A stretch of 28,048 bases of DNA from CAZUHK01 sp964620345 (GCA_964620345.1 CAZUHK010000016.1:1-28048); one strand, 5' to 3'. Counted from the first letter of the stretch, positions 7,939-16,053 are shown. The notes: a model not told the origin generated them from the letters alone. Translations and numbers: made by a program.

Positions 7939-8814
7939 ATGCAACCATCCCAGGTCGATTCCCGGCCACCGCACGCCGCAGCCGCAGGCGATGTCAAGCC
8001 CCAGGCCGCGGTGCCAGAGGCGGCCGATTCGAGCCGGCCCGATGATCCGATGGCCGATGAGCAGATCGCCATCCGCGTTGAGCAGTTCAACGCCTGGTAC
8101 GGTGATTTTCAGGCGCTGAACAACATCGGTCTTCGCATTCCCGAGAAGCGGGTCACGGCGTTCATCGGCCCCAGCGGTTGCGGCAAGAGCACGTTCCTGC
8201 GGTGGTTCAATCGCATGAACGACACCGTCGCCGTGGCCCGGGCCGAGGGAACCCTGCGCATTCACGACCTGGACGTGCTGGCGCGCACGACCGACGTGGT
8301 GGACCTTCGCCGGCGGGTGGGGATGGTGTTCCAGAAGCCCAATCCCTTTCCCAAGTCGATCTACAACAACATCGCGTTCGGCCCGCGGCTGCACCTGAAG
8401 ATCAAGGGTTCGGAGCTGAACGACCTGGTGGAATGGGCCTTGCGCAAGGCGGCGCTGTGGGACGAGGTGAAGGATCGTCTGCGTAATCCCGCGTTGAGTC
8501 TGTCCGGTGGCCAGCAGCAGCGGCTTTGCATCGCCCGCGCGATCGCCACCGGCCCTGAGGTCGTGCTCATGGACGAGCCGACCAGCAGTCTTGATCCCAA
8601 AGCCACCAGCCGCATCGAGGACCTGGTCCAGGAACTCAAGACCGATTACACCGTGGTGATCGTGACTCACAACATGCAACAGGCCAGCCGCGCCAGCGAC
8701 TACACCGCGTTCTTCTATATCGGCGAGCTGATCGAATTCGGGCCGACCGTGGACCTGTTCACCCGACCGGCCCAGCAGGCGACGCAGGACTACATCACCG
8801 GCCGCTTCGGCTGA
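7939..8814 (+). CDS. pstB: Phosphate ABC transporter ATP-binding protein PstB
   Basis: PstB is the cytoplasmic ATPase that powers phosphate import. In the 291-residue form the Walker A motif GPSGCGKST is at 77-85, the ABC signature LSGGQQQR at 188-195, Walker B VVLMDEPTSSLDP at 208-220 and the switch His in VTHN at 242-245. The Q-loop FQKPNPFPKS (131-140) and the YTAFFYIGELIEFG block (255-268) are characteristic of PstB. The start ATG 7939 has GAGGT about 8 bases upstream; an in-frame ATG 7921 lacks such a site. The first 40 residues are a Pro/Ala-rich extension not found in most PstB proteins; translation from ATG 8050 would omit it, but no ribosome site is seen there. It follows pstA after 47 bases. 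Confidence 0.96.
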   Translation: MQPSQVDSRPPHAAAAGDVKPQAAVPEAADSSRPDDPMADEQIAIRVEQFNAWYGDFQALNNIGLRIPEKRVTAFIGPSGCGKSTFLRWFNRMNDTVAVARAEGTLRIHDLDVLARTTDVVDLRRRVGMVFQKPNPFPKSIYNNIAFGPRLHLKIKGSELNDLVEWALRKAALWDEVKDRLRNPALSLSGGQQQRLCIARAIATGPEVVLMDEPTSSLDPKATSRIEDLVQELKTDYTVVIVTHNMQQASRASDYTAFFYIGELIEFGPTVDLFTRPAQQATQDYITGRFG

Positions 8815-8861
8815 ACCCGCCGCGGTTTTCTGGAGCAAAGGCCACCGAGAAGACGAAAGCG

Positions 8862-8889
8862 TGTTAACATTGTTAGAACTTTGTTAAAC
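8862..8889. promoter_or_regulatory. Candidate Pho-box repeats upstream of phoU
   Basis: TGTTA occurs three times, at 8862, 8871 and 8882. On the minus strand these read TTTAACA, TCTAACA and TTAACA, closely matching the CTAACA/TTAACA pair near 3303-3319. They lie 18-45 bases before the phoU ATG in a 92-base gap, which suggests phoU has its own Pho-responsive promoter or an internal control point. This is motif similarity only. Confidence 0.4.
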
Positions 8890-8906
8890 CCGAGGCGTCG
8901 CCCGTT

Positions 8907-9572
8907 ATGTCCGTCCACCTTCAACGACAGTTTGACCGGCTCAAGAAGTCGATCCTCACGCTCGGCGCGATGGCCGAGGAGGCGGTGGACAACGCGATCC
9001 GCGCCAGCCAGCAGCGTGATGAGCGGTTGGCCCGGCAGGTCATCGCCGACGATGAGAAGATCGACCTGATGGAGGTCGACATCGAGGAGGAGTGCTGCCA
9101 CACGCTCGCCTTGCACCAGCCGGTGGCGTTCGACCTGCGGTTCGTCGTGGCGACGCTGAAGATCAACAGCGACCTGGAGCGCATCGGCGACCTGGCGACC
9201 AACATCGCCGAGCAGACGCTGATGCTGGCCGAGCAGGAACCGCTCACCGAGCGGCCGGTCGACGTGCCGGCCATGGCGAAGATCGTGCGCCAGATGCTCA
9301 AAGACTCGCTCGATGCCCTGGTCAACGTCGATCCGCAACTGGCCCAGCAGGTCCGCGAAGCCGAGCTCGAGGTCGACCGGATGCACCGCGGAACCTACGA
9401 CCGGGTGACCGAACTGATCAACCAGAACCCGCAGGCCACGCGCCGCACGATTCACTACCTGAACATCTCGCGGCAGCTCGAGCGCATCGGCGACCACTGC
9501 GTGAACATCGCCGAGGACGTGCTGTACATGGCCCGCGGCGACATCGCCCGCCACCGCGATCGGCCGGGCTGA
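8907..9572 (+). CDS. phoU: Phosphate signalling protein PhoU
   Basis: PhoU links Pst transporter activity to the regulator and represses Pho signalling when phosphate is plentiful. The 221-residue protein is all-helical and made of two similar three-helix bundles. The metal-binding motifs of PhoU are seen twice: LERIGDLATNIAE at 90-102 and LERIGDHCVNIAED at 191-204, each with the E/D/N pattern. The length is close to the family's usual 215-240. ATG 8907 is the first start in the conserved frame, though its ribosome site is weak. It is last in the phoB-pstSCAB-phoU series, 92 bases after pstB, with TGTTA repeats in that gap. Which kinase it signals to is not clear, because no phoR is nearby. 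Confidence 0.96.
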   Translation: MSVHLQRQFDRLKKSILTLGAMAEEAVDNAIRASQQRDERLARQVIADDEKIDLMEVDIEEECCHTLALHQPVAFDLRFVVATLKINSDLERIGDLATNIAEQTLMLAEQEPLTERPVDVPAMAKIVRQMLKDSLDALVNVDPQLAQQVREAELEVDRMHRGTYDRVTELINQNPQATRRTIHYLNISRQLERIGDHCVNIAEDVLYMARGDIARHRDRPG

Positions 9573-9669
9573 GCCGCCCCGGAAAATCGACCGCTCGGCA
9601 CGCGCGTTCGCCGCACAGCCCCGACATGCCCGTATCATGCTTCTGACTTACCTCTCAACAGGAGCACTC

Positions 9670-9894
9670 ATGTCGGACCACGTCTACAAGAAGATCGAAC
9701 TGACCGGCTCGTCGCCCAACAGCACCGACGAGGCGATCCGCAACGCCGTGGCCAAGGCCGGCCAATCGCTGCGCCACCTGCGCTGGTTCGAGGTCGTCGA
9801 GACGCGCGGGCACATCGAGGATGGGCAGGTCGCCCACTGGCAGGTGACCATCAAGATCGGCTTCACGCTGGACGATGACTCGGCCGGCGGCTGA
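9670..9894 (+). CDS. Dodecin family protein
   Basis: Dodecins are small proteins that assemble into hollow dodecamers and bind flavins (or CoA), buffering free cofactor. The 74-residue protein has the family layout: VYKKIELTGSS strand, STDEAIRNAVAKA helix, LRWFEVVETRGHI strand, and WQVTIKIGF final strand. W39 and Q58 correspond to the residues that stack on and hydrogen-bond the flavin ring. ATG 9670 is preceded by AGGAG about 6 bases upstream; the frame is open upstream to 9637 without a better start. It stands 97 bases after phoU on the same strand and may be independent of the phosphate operon. A role in flavin storage is from family knowledge. Confidence 0.92.
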   Translation: MSDHVYKKIELTGSSPNSTDEAIRNAVAKAGQSLRHLRWFEVVETRGHIEDGQVAHWQVTIKIGFTLDDDSAGG

Positions 9895-9909
9895 TCGGGC
9901 GGCGATCGC

Positions 9910-9930
9910 GTCACAAACCGGTTGCGTGAC
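9910..9930. promoter_or_regulatory. Small palindromic site between dodecin and DUF1800 genes
   Basis: GTCAC at 9910-9914 pairs with GTGAC at 9926-9930, and the interval holds the palindrome AACCGGTT (9916-9923). It could be an operator or a weak hairpin. There is no T-run, so a terminator is unlikely. The function is unknown. Confidence 0.25.
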
Positions 9931-10032
9931 CGGCCGGGCGCACCAGCGGCGATGGCAATACCGGCCGGGCTCGGGGCGTTGGGCTGACAGACGATCGGGC
10001 CTCGCCGACGTCATCGCAAAGGGTGTGAGCCG

Positions 10033-11520
10033 ATGGTCACCACGTCGCTGCGCAACATCACCAACGACCGCTGGGACTTTCTGGCGGCCCAGCACCTGCT
10101 GAACCGCGCGGGCTTCGGCGGCACGCCGCGGCAGATCCAGGCGCTGGTCGCGATGGGGCCGATCGACGCGGTCAACCACCTGGTCGATTACGAAAACGCC
10201 GCCGAGGTGGATCTGCCCGACGCCCAGGCCGACCCGGACATCATGCGCCCGCCCACACCCGAACAGCGCAAGGCCTACGCCGAGGCGCGGCGGAACCGCG
10301 ATGAGAAAAAGCTGGCCGAGTTCCAGGCCCGGCGCATGGAACGCCAGCGCCAGGATCGCCGGCAGATCAGGGATCTGCGCGACTGGTGGATCGGCCGCAT
10401 GATCCGCACCGCCCGCCCATTGCAGGAAAAGCTCACGCTGCTGTGGCACGGGCACTTCGCGGTCAACTACCGTGGCTGCGAGGACTCGTACCTGCTGTAC
10501 AGGCAGAACCAGTTCTTCCGGGAAAACGCGGCGGGCAACTTCGAAGACCTGGTGGTGGGCATCGTGCGCGACCCGGCGATGCTCGTGTTCCTCAACAACG
10601 ACCGCAACGTCAAGCGCTCGCCCAATGAAAACCTCGCCCGCGAGCTGATGGAGCTGTTCACCCTCGGCGAGGGCAATTACACCGAGCACGACATCAAGCA
10701 AGGCGCCCGGGCGCTGACCGGTTACACGCGGCGGGACAATGACTTCCACCTGAACCAGCGCGCCCACGATTCGGGCACCAAGACGATCTTCGGCAAGCGC
10801 GGGCCGTTCGACGGCGAGCAGTTCGCCCGGCTGTGCCTGATGCAGCCGGCGTGCCTGAAGTTCATCGCGTTCAAGCTGTACAAGCACTTCGTGGCCGATG
10901 TCGACAGCTTCGAGTCGCTGACCGGCCCGCAGCGGGCGGTGGTGGACGGCCTGGCGCGCGAGCTGCGGACCGGCCGCTACGAGCTCAAGCCGGTGCTCAA
11001 GACGCTGCTGCTCAGCGAGCACTTTTACGACAAGCACGTGCGCGGCGCGAAGATCAAAAGCCCCGTCGAGCTGGTGGTCGGGATGGTGCGGGTGCTCGAA
11101 ACGCCCGTGCGGGACCGCAAGCTGCTGGCCGACGCGATGCGCCTGATGGGCCAGCAGTTGTTCAACCCGCCCAACGTGGCCGGCTGGCCCGGGGGCAAGG
11201 CGTGGATCAACACCTCGACGCTGTTCATCCGCCAGAACCTCGCGACGTACCTGATCACCGGCCGGCCCCCGTTCAACAGCAAGTGGTCGCGCAAGCAGAT
11301 CAACTACGACGCGACGGCCCTGATCGACCACCTGAAGAAGCCCGAACCCGAAGCGGTGATCGATCACCTGACCACCGTGCTGCTGGGCGCCCACGCCAGC
11401 GAGCCGCGCCGCAAGCGGCTAAGGAATTTCATCGACGACCACGGCGGGCGAATCAATAATGACACGCTGATCGCCGCCCTGTGCCTGATTACCGCGATGC
11501 CGGAGTTTCAGTTGTGTTGA
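10033..11520 (+). CDS. DUF1800 family protein
   Basis: This 495-residue protein belongs to the DUF1800 family (Pfam PF08811), abundant in planctomycetes and of uncertain biochemical function. Family hallmarks are HLLNRAGFGGTP near the N-terminus (residues 19-30), a helical region rich in Arg/Glu (about 75-120), ENLARELMELFTLGEGNYTE followed by ARALTGYT (about 198-232), and NPPNVAGWPGGKAWINTSTL (about 378-397). No clear signal peptide is seen, although many relatives are exported. ATG 10033 follows a GGGTG sequence and begins just before conserved homology. The next gene, 90 bases downstream, is DUF1501; the pair co-occurs widely and probably works together. Closeness to the phosphate operon might mean a phosphate-related role, but that is inference. 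Confidence 0.92.
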   Translation: MVTTSLRNITNDRWDFLAAQHLLNRAGFGGTPRQIQALVAMGPIDAVNHLVDYENAAEVDLPDAQADPDIMRPPTPEQRKAYAEARRNRDEKKLAEFQARRMERQRQDRRQIRDLRDWWIGRMIRTARPLQEKLTLLWHGHFAVNYRGCEDSYLLYRQNQFFRENAAGNFEDLVVGIVRDPAMLVFLNNDRNVKRSPNENLARELMELFTLGEGNYTEHDIKQGARALTGYTRRDNDFHLNQRAHDSGTKTIFGKRGPFDGEQFARLCLMQPACLKFIAFKLYKHFVADVDSFESLTGPQRAVVDGLARELRTGRYELKPVLKTLLLSEHFYDKHVRGAKIKSPVELVVGMVRVLETPVRDRKLLADAMRLMGQQLFNPPNVAGWPGGKAWINTSTLFIRQNLATYLITGRPPFNSKWSRKQINYDATALIDHLKKPEPEAVIDHLTTVLLGAHASEPRRKRLRNFIDDHGGRINNDTLIAALCLITAMPEFQLC

Positions 11521-11526
11521 TGCAAC

Positions 11527-11558
11527 AGTGATGAGTGATGAGTGATGAGCGATGAGCG
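11527..11558 (+). repeat. Heptamer tandem repeat (AGTGATG)n
   Basis: Three exact AGTGATG units are followed by AGCGATG and a partial AGCG, starting 6 bases after the DUF1800 stop. The period is 7. No inverted second arm is seen before the DUF1501 gene. It contains several ATG and GTG triplets in the DUF1501 frame or close to it, which can mislead start prediction for that gene. Confidence 0.8.
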
Positions 11559-11610
11559 AAGACAGGCCTCGTCGCCGGTCGAGCGTCGCTCGCGACCAAA
11601 GGGAGCCACC

Positions 11611-12897
11611 ATGTCCGACCCCCGCGCCTTTACCCGCCGCCTGTTCCTGCAGCGCTCGATGGCGATGGTCTCGACCACCGCGACGCTGCCGCTGTTCCTG
11701 CATCGCTCGGCGCTGGCGCTCGACAACCCGTTCGGCTACCGCGACGCGGCCGGGGACGCCGACCGCATCCTCGTGGTCGTCCAGCTCGGCGGCGGCAACG
11801 ACGGGCTGAACACCGTCATCCCCTTCGGCAACCGCGAGTACTACAACGCCCGCCCGCAACTGGGCATCGCCGCGGAAGACGTCATCAAGCTCACCGAGGC
11901 CGGCGAGGGCATCGGCCTGCACCCGGCGCTGGCGCCGTTCAAGGAGCTGTACGACAACGGCAAGCTCGCCCTGCTCCAAGGCATCGGCTATCCCAACCCC
12001 AACCGTTCGCACTTCAAGAGCATGGACATCTGGCACACGGCCAACCCCGAGGGCGAGGGCCAGGGCACCGGCTGGATTGGACGCTACTTCGACAACACCT
12101 GCCAGGGCGAGCCCGAGCCGAACCTGTGCATCTCGATCGGCGACCAGGCCCCGCTGGCCACCCAGGGGCGAAAGGTCCAGCCGATCGCGTTCGAGGATGA
12201 AAAGCTGTTCCGCTGGACCGGCGAGGATTTGCACCCGGACCTGGCCAAGGCGTACGACCAGATCAACCGGGCCGGCGTGATCGACGGCGTGGATGACCAG
12301 ACCCCCGCCGGCTTCCTCATGCGTACCGCGCTGGATGCCCAGGTCTCCAGCGATAAGATCCGCGATGCGATGAAGAAGCCCGGCTACGCGGGCTACCCCG
12401 GCTCGAAGCTCGGCCGATCGCTCAAGCTCATCGCGCAGTTGATCCGCGCCCAAATGCCCACGCGGGTGTACTACGCCGACATGTCCGGCTTCGACACGCA
12501 CGCCGGTCAGCAGGGCCGACACTACCAACTGCTCAACCAGTTCGCCCAGGCGACCCACGCCTTCTACAGCGACCTGAGCGACGCGGGCCTCAGCAACCGG
12601 GTGCTGATTGTGACCTTCAGCGAGTTTGGCCGGCGTGTGAAGCAGAACGCCTCGGCCGGCACCGACCACGGCACCGCGGCGCCGATGTTCATGATCGGCG
12701 ACATGGTCAAGCCCGGCATCCACGGCCGCCACCCATCGCTGAGCAAGCTCGACCGCAACGGCGACTTGGTCCACCACACCGATTTCCGGCAGGCCTACGC
12801 GGCGGTCATCGACCATTGGCTGGGCGCCAACGCCACCAAGATCCTCGGCAAACGATTCGACCCGCTGGGCGTGATCGACAAGAAGCACCACGCCTGA
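11611..12897 (+). CDS. DUF1501 family protein with Tat signal (alkaline phosphatase superfamily fold)
   Basis: This 428-residue protein belongs to DUF1501 (PF07394), related to the alkaline phosphatase/sulfatase fold. The N-terminus carries a twin-arginine signal, TRRLFLQRS, followed by a hydrophobic stretch and a probable cleavage near HRSALA, so it is exported folded, possibly with a bound metal. Family motifs are LGGGNDGLNTVIPF, PNPNRSHFKSMDIWHTA, MSGFDTHAGQQGRHY and FSEFGRRVKQNASAGTDHGTAAP. The Asp/His residues there (GFDTH, TDHG) match the metal-binding positions of the superfamily. ATG 11611 has GGGAG 5 bases upstream; an open upstream extension lies inside the heptamer repeat and is rejected. 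It is paired with DUF1800. Phosphatase or sulfatase activity is possible, but the substrate is unknown. Confidence 0.92.
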   Translation: MSDPRAFTRRLFLQRSMAMVSTTATLPLFLHRSALALDNPFGYRDAAGDADRILVVVQLGGGNDGLNTVIPFGNREYYNARPQLGIAAEDVIKLTEAGEGIGLHPALAPFKELYDNGKLALLQGIGYPNPNRSHFKSMDIWHTANPEGEGQGTGWIGRYFDNTCQGEPEPNLCISIGDQAPLATQGRKVQPIAFEDEKLFRWTGEDLHPDLAKAYDQINRAGVIDGVDDQTPAGFLMRTALDAQVSSDKIRDAMKKPGYAGYPGSKLGRSLKLIAQLIRAQMPTRVYYADMSGFDTHAGQQGRHYQLLNQFAQATHAFYSDLSDAGLSNRVLIVTFSEFGRRVKQNASAGTDHGTAAPMFMIGDMVKPGIHGRHPSLSKLDRNGDLVHHTDFRQAYAAVIDHWLGANATKILGKRFDPLGVIDKKHHA

Positions 12898-13008
12898 GTC
12901 GGCCGCAGGCCGCGTCCTGCTCATTCGGCCCGTTTGGCATCAGTTACGGCGTCGGCGGGCCGATGCAGGTAAAATGTCGCTCGCCTGACATGGACGTGGA
13001 ACCACGAT

Positions 13009-15339
13009 TTGCCGCAGAGCAAGCAAGCCAAATCCCGTCGCACCGAGGTCCGCAAGCACCTGGGCCTGGATCGGCCGTCGCTGCGGTCGGCCATCCGCCA
13101 ACACCGCGTGGGCTGGGGGCTGGGGTTCGCGATCGTCTTCTGGGTCGCGGCCACCGCGGTGGTGCTGGTCGCCCGGCACGACCCGCCCTACAAGCCCGGC
13201 GAGCTGGTCAGCAGGCCGGTGTTCACCCGCGTGGACCTGACGTGGATCGACCAGGAGCGCACCGAGGACAAGCGGCAGGACGCCCGCGACCGCGCGCCGT
13301 CGGTCTACACCGCCAACACCTCGTTCTACAAGCTGCGCCAGCAACTGGTCACGCTGCCGGTGCTCGCGGCCCAGGCGCAGTCGATCGACGATGTGCCGCA
13401 GGTGCGCGTCGAGCAGTTCAACCTCGACGCCCGCGTGCTCGAAGCGCTTGGGCCGTTCGCCGCCGAGGGCCAGCCCACCGCCCAGTGGACGCAACGGGTC
13501 GACCAGTTCATGAACCAGCTCGAATGGCTGGCGGTGCTTCGGCCCGAGCGGTACCTGTTCGAGGAAAGCAGCTACGCGACGAAGCTGGTGCTCGAGCGGC
13601 CCGGCGGCGAGCGCGACGAGGTCAGCAAGTCCCTGGCGATGATCAACCTGGGCGATGAGCCGACGCTCTCGGCCAAGCTGGGCGCCATGGCCGCGCGGTT
13701 CCCCGATGCGATCCGCCCGAGCGTGGTCAACCTGTTCGTGCAGCACAAGCAGCCGTCGTACCTGTTCGACAGCGCCGCGACGGCGGCGAACAAGGACGCG
13801 GCGGCCGCGGCGATCGAGAAGGTGCAACGCATCTATCAGGCCGGACAGGTCATCATCGAGCCGTCGCGCAACGTGCTGGACGACCGGGGCAACGTGGTCG
13901 AATCGGCCGCGACGCTCACCGCCGCCCAGCACGAGCTGCTCAAACTGGAGCGAAACCGATACCTGGCGAGCTTGGACACCTGGCAGCGGTGGTCGATGAT
14001 CGGCGGCGCGGGCCTGGCGGTGCTGCTGCTGACCGCGGGCATCGCGGTGATCGTGCTGGCCCTGGCCCCCCGTGTCGCGGAGAACCCGATGCGCGGCCTG
14101 GCGCTGGTCGCCCTGCTGCTGGCGACGCTGGCCCTGGCGTGGGTGATCGAACGGTCGGGCCCGGCGGCGACCGTCGCCGGCGCCGCGGGCGCCACCACCC
14201 TGGCCGCGGTCATCCTCGTCATCGCCTATGGCCAGCCCATCGCCCTGGGCATCGCGGGCGTGCAGGCGCTGCTGATCGCCCTCGCCCTGGACCTGTCGAC
14301 CGGCGTGCTGCTGGTCACCCTGGCCGGCGGCGCGGTGATGGTCGGCCAGCTTCGCCAGATCCGCCAGCGCGGCACGCTGATCCGCGCGGGGCTGGTCAGC
14401 GGCCTGGTCGTCGCCGTGGGCTGTGCCGGCGTGGGCCTGGCCGAGCGGCCGGCGATCGACGGCATGTACGCGGCGCTGGCAACCGAGGCCGCGTGGGGCT
14501 TCGCCGCGCCGCTGGTCGTCGGCTTCTTCGTCCTGGGCGTGCTGCCGTTCATCGAGCGGGCCTTCAAGGTGACCACCGCGATGACCCTGCTGGAACTGAG
14601 CGATGTGAACCAGCCCCTGCTGCGCCGCCTGGCCCAGGCCGCGCCGGGCACGTACAACCACTCGCTGACCATCGCCGTGCTGGCCGAGGCCGCGGCCGAG
14701 GCGATCGGCGCCGACGGCCTGCTGTGCCGCGTGGGCGCTTACTACCACGACATCGGGAAGATGAACAAGCCCCAGTACTTCATCGAAAACCAGGGCGGCG
14801 GGCCCAACCGGCACGACAAGCTTTCCCCGGCGATGTCGCTGCTGATCATCGTCGCCCATGTGAAGGACGGCATGGAGATGGCGCGGGAGTACGGCCTGCC
14901 GCGGCGGCTGCACCACTTCATCGAAAGCCACCACGGCACGACGCTGGTCGAGTACTTCTATCACGCCGCCCAGAAGCAGGCCGGCGAAGGCAATGCCCAG
15001 CCCAGCGAGTTCGAGTTCCGCTACCCCGGGCCCAAGCCGCAGACGCGCGAGGCGGCGATCCTCATGCTCTGCGACACCGTGGAGTCGGCCAGCCGCACCA
15101 TGAACGACCCCACGCCCAGCCGCGTCGAGCAGCTCGTTCACAAGCTGGCGATGAAGCGACTGATGGACGGGCAGTTCGACGAAAGCGCGCTCACGCTCGA
15201 AGAGCTGCACCGGGTGGAAGAGGCGATCACCAAGTCGCTGGCGGCGATTCACCACGGCCGCATCAAGTACCCCAGCGACAAGCCGACCGACCAGCCCGTG
15301 GCCGCCCCGCCGGGCGCCCAGGACCGCGCCGCGGGCTAA
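13009..15339 (+). CDS. pgpH: PgpH/YqfF-type membrane HD phosphohydrolase (predicted c-di-AMP phosphodiesterase)
   Basis: This 776-residue inner-membrane protein has the PgpH architecture. It has a short Lys/Arg-rich N-terminus, a first membrane helix (about 34-56), and a large extracytoplasmic 7TMR-HDED region (about 57-325). A bundle of hydrophobic helices (about 328-520) precedes a cytoplasmic HD domain. HD residues include H551 (YNHSLT), H580-D581 (YYHDIGKM), the HDKLSP and VAHVKDG region, and ESHHGTTLVEYFYH. PgpH hydrolyses c-di-AMP in Firmicutes; the same reaction is inferred here. Start TTG 13009 is tentative because the ribosome site is poor, but no other start precedes the conserved first helix. 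The order pgpH-ybeY-CNNM matches a conserved neighbourhood in many bacteria; phoH, often beside it, is not in the window. Confidence 0.9.
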   Translation: MPQSKQAKSRRTEVRKHLGLDRPSLRSAIRQHRVGWGLGFAIVFWVAATAVVLVARHDPPYKPGELVSRPVFTRVDLTWIDQERTEDKRQDARDRAPSVYTANTSFYKLRQQLVTLPVLAAQAQSIDDVPQVRVEQFNLDARVLEALGPFAAEGQPTAQWTQRVDQFMNQLEWLAVLRPERYLFEESSYATKLVLERPGGERDEVSKSLAMINLGDEPTLSAKLGAMAARFPDAIRPSVVNLFVQHKQPSYLFDSAATAANKDAAAAAIEKVQRIYQAGQVIIEPSRNVLDDRGNVVESAATLTAAQHELLKLERNRYLASLDTWQRWSMIGGAGLAVLLLTAGIAVIVLALAPRVAENPMRGLALVALLLATLALAWVIERSGPAATVAGAAGATTLAAVILVIAYGQPIALGIAGVQALLIALALDLSTGVLLVTLAGGAVMVGQLRQIRQRGTLIRAGLVSGLVVAVGCAGVGLAERPAIDGMYAALATEAAWGFAAPLVVGFFVLGVLPFIERAFKVTTAMTLLELSDVNQPLLRRLAQAAPGTYNHSLTIAVLAEAAAEAIGADGLLCRVGAYYHDIGKMNKPQYFIENQGGGPNRHDKLSPAMSLLIIVAHVKDGMEMAREYGLPRRLHHFIESHHGTTLVEYFYHAAQKQAGEGNAQPSEFEFRYPGPKPQTREAAILMLCDTVESASRTMNDPTPSRVEQLVHKLAMKRLMDGQFDESALTLEELHRVEEAITKSLAAIHHGRIKYPSDKPTDQPVAAPPGAQDRAAG

Positions 15340-15438
15340 AATGCTTCGCAACCACTTGATGATGCAGCACTTGCGATTTCACTTGGCAGGCGGGCCGGCC
15401 CGTGCTTACCATATGACACGACCCGGGCGGGCCAACCG

Positions 15439-15960
15439 ATGAACCAGACCCCTGCATCCGAGCCGACCCCCGACGCCGCCGACAGCGGCGAGGGCGACTG
15501 TACGGACGGCCCCGACCGATCGATCAGCATCATGCTCGACGTGGACGAGCCCGAGCCGCCGGACACCGCGTGGCTGGCCGCTCGGCTCGACGATGCCGCG
15601 GCCGAGTTGGGCGTCCGCGTGGCTCACCTGGGCGTCATCGTGACCGGTGATGCGTGCATGGCGGATCTGCACCACCGGTTCATGGACCAGCCGACGACGA
15701 CCGACGTGCTCAGCTTCGACCTGCGCGACGAACCGGACGAGCCGATCGAGGGCGAGGTGTACCTCTGCCTCGACGAAGCCCGCCGCCGCGCCGCGGCGAT
15801 GGATCACGATGTCGATCACGAGTTGTTGCTGTATGCGTTGCACGGCCTGCTTCACCTGATCGGCCACGATGACCGCGACCCCCAAGGCCACGCCCGCATG
15901 CACGCCGAGGAAGATCGCGTACTCGAAGCGATCGGCGTGGGGAAGGTGTACGGGTCGTGA
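15439..15960 (+). CDS. ybeY: Endoribonuclease YbeY (rRNA maturation factor)
   Basis: YbeY is a zinc-dependent RNase acting in 16S rRNA 3' maturation and ribosome quality control. The 173-residue protein has TTTDVLSFDLRDEPDE (86-101) and the metal motif HGLLHLIGHDD, giving H135 and H139. The canonical motif ends in a third His (HGxLHLxGYDH), but here that position is D145 and the preceding Tyr is H143. Asp is found at this place in some other phyla, so activity is probably kept. An acidic N-terminal extension of about 27 residues precedes conserved sequence; ATG 15439 is the first available start. It sits 99 bases after pgpH, and its stop codon overlaps the first arm of an inverted repeat. Confidence 0.93.
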   Translation: MNQTPASEPTPDAADSGEGDCTDGPDRSISIMLDVDEPEPPDTAWLAARLDDAAAELGVRVAHLGVIVTGDACMADLHHRFMDQPTTTDVLSFDLRDEPDEPIEGEVYLCLDEARRRAAAMDHDVDHELLLYALHGLLHLIGHDDRDPQGHARMHAEEDRVLEAIGVGKVYGS

Positions 15961-16053
15961 TTTTCGATCTGCGATTTTCGATTTTCGATGGCAAGCCGGC
16001 CCGAAGCGCGGCGGTGATGCCGATCGAGAATCGAAAATCGAAAATCGAAAGTT
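15959..16053. repeat. Inverted repeat of ATTTTCG heptamers between ybeY and the CNNM gene
   Basis: Arms 15959-15991 and 16021-16053 match as inverted copies at about 27 of 33 positions, with a 29-base GC-rich loop. Each arm is made of GATTTTC units with period 7, sharply more AT-rich than the surroundings. The first arm begins inside the ybeY stop codon. It would form a strong hairpin in a transcript crossing the gap and might modulate or separate expression of the two genes. It resembles a dispersed intergenic repeat; copy number cannot be judged here. Confidence 0.8.

Noticed and set aside
9655..11394. Open frame of about 580 codons opposite dodecin and DUF1800
   Set aside because: It spans two real genes on the other strand and has no domain or plausible start.
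11542..11610. GTG start at 11542 for the DUF1501 protein
   Set aside because: It lies in the heptamer repeat. ATG 11611 has GGGAG and gives a classic Tat signal at the N-terminus.
12940..15351. Open frame of about 800 codons on the minus strand opposite pgpH
   Set aside because: It is a mirror of a GC-rich gene with strong third-position bias. The plus-strand frame has clear PgpH domains; the antisense product is low-complexity and Arg/Gln/His-rich.
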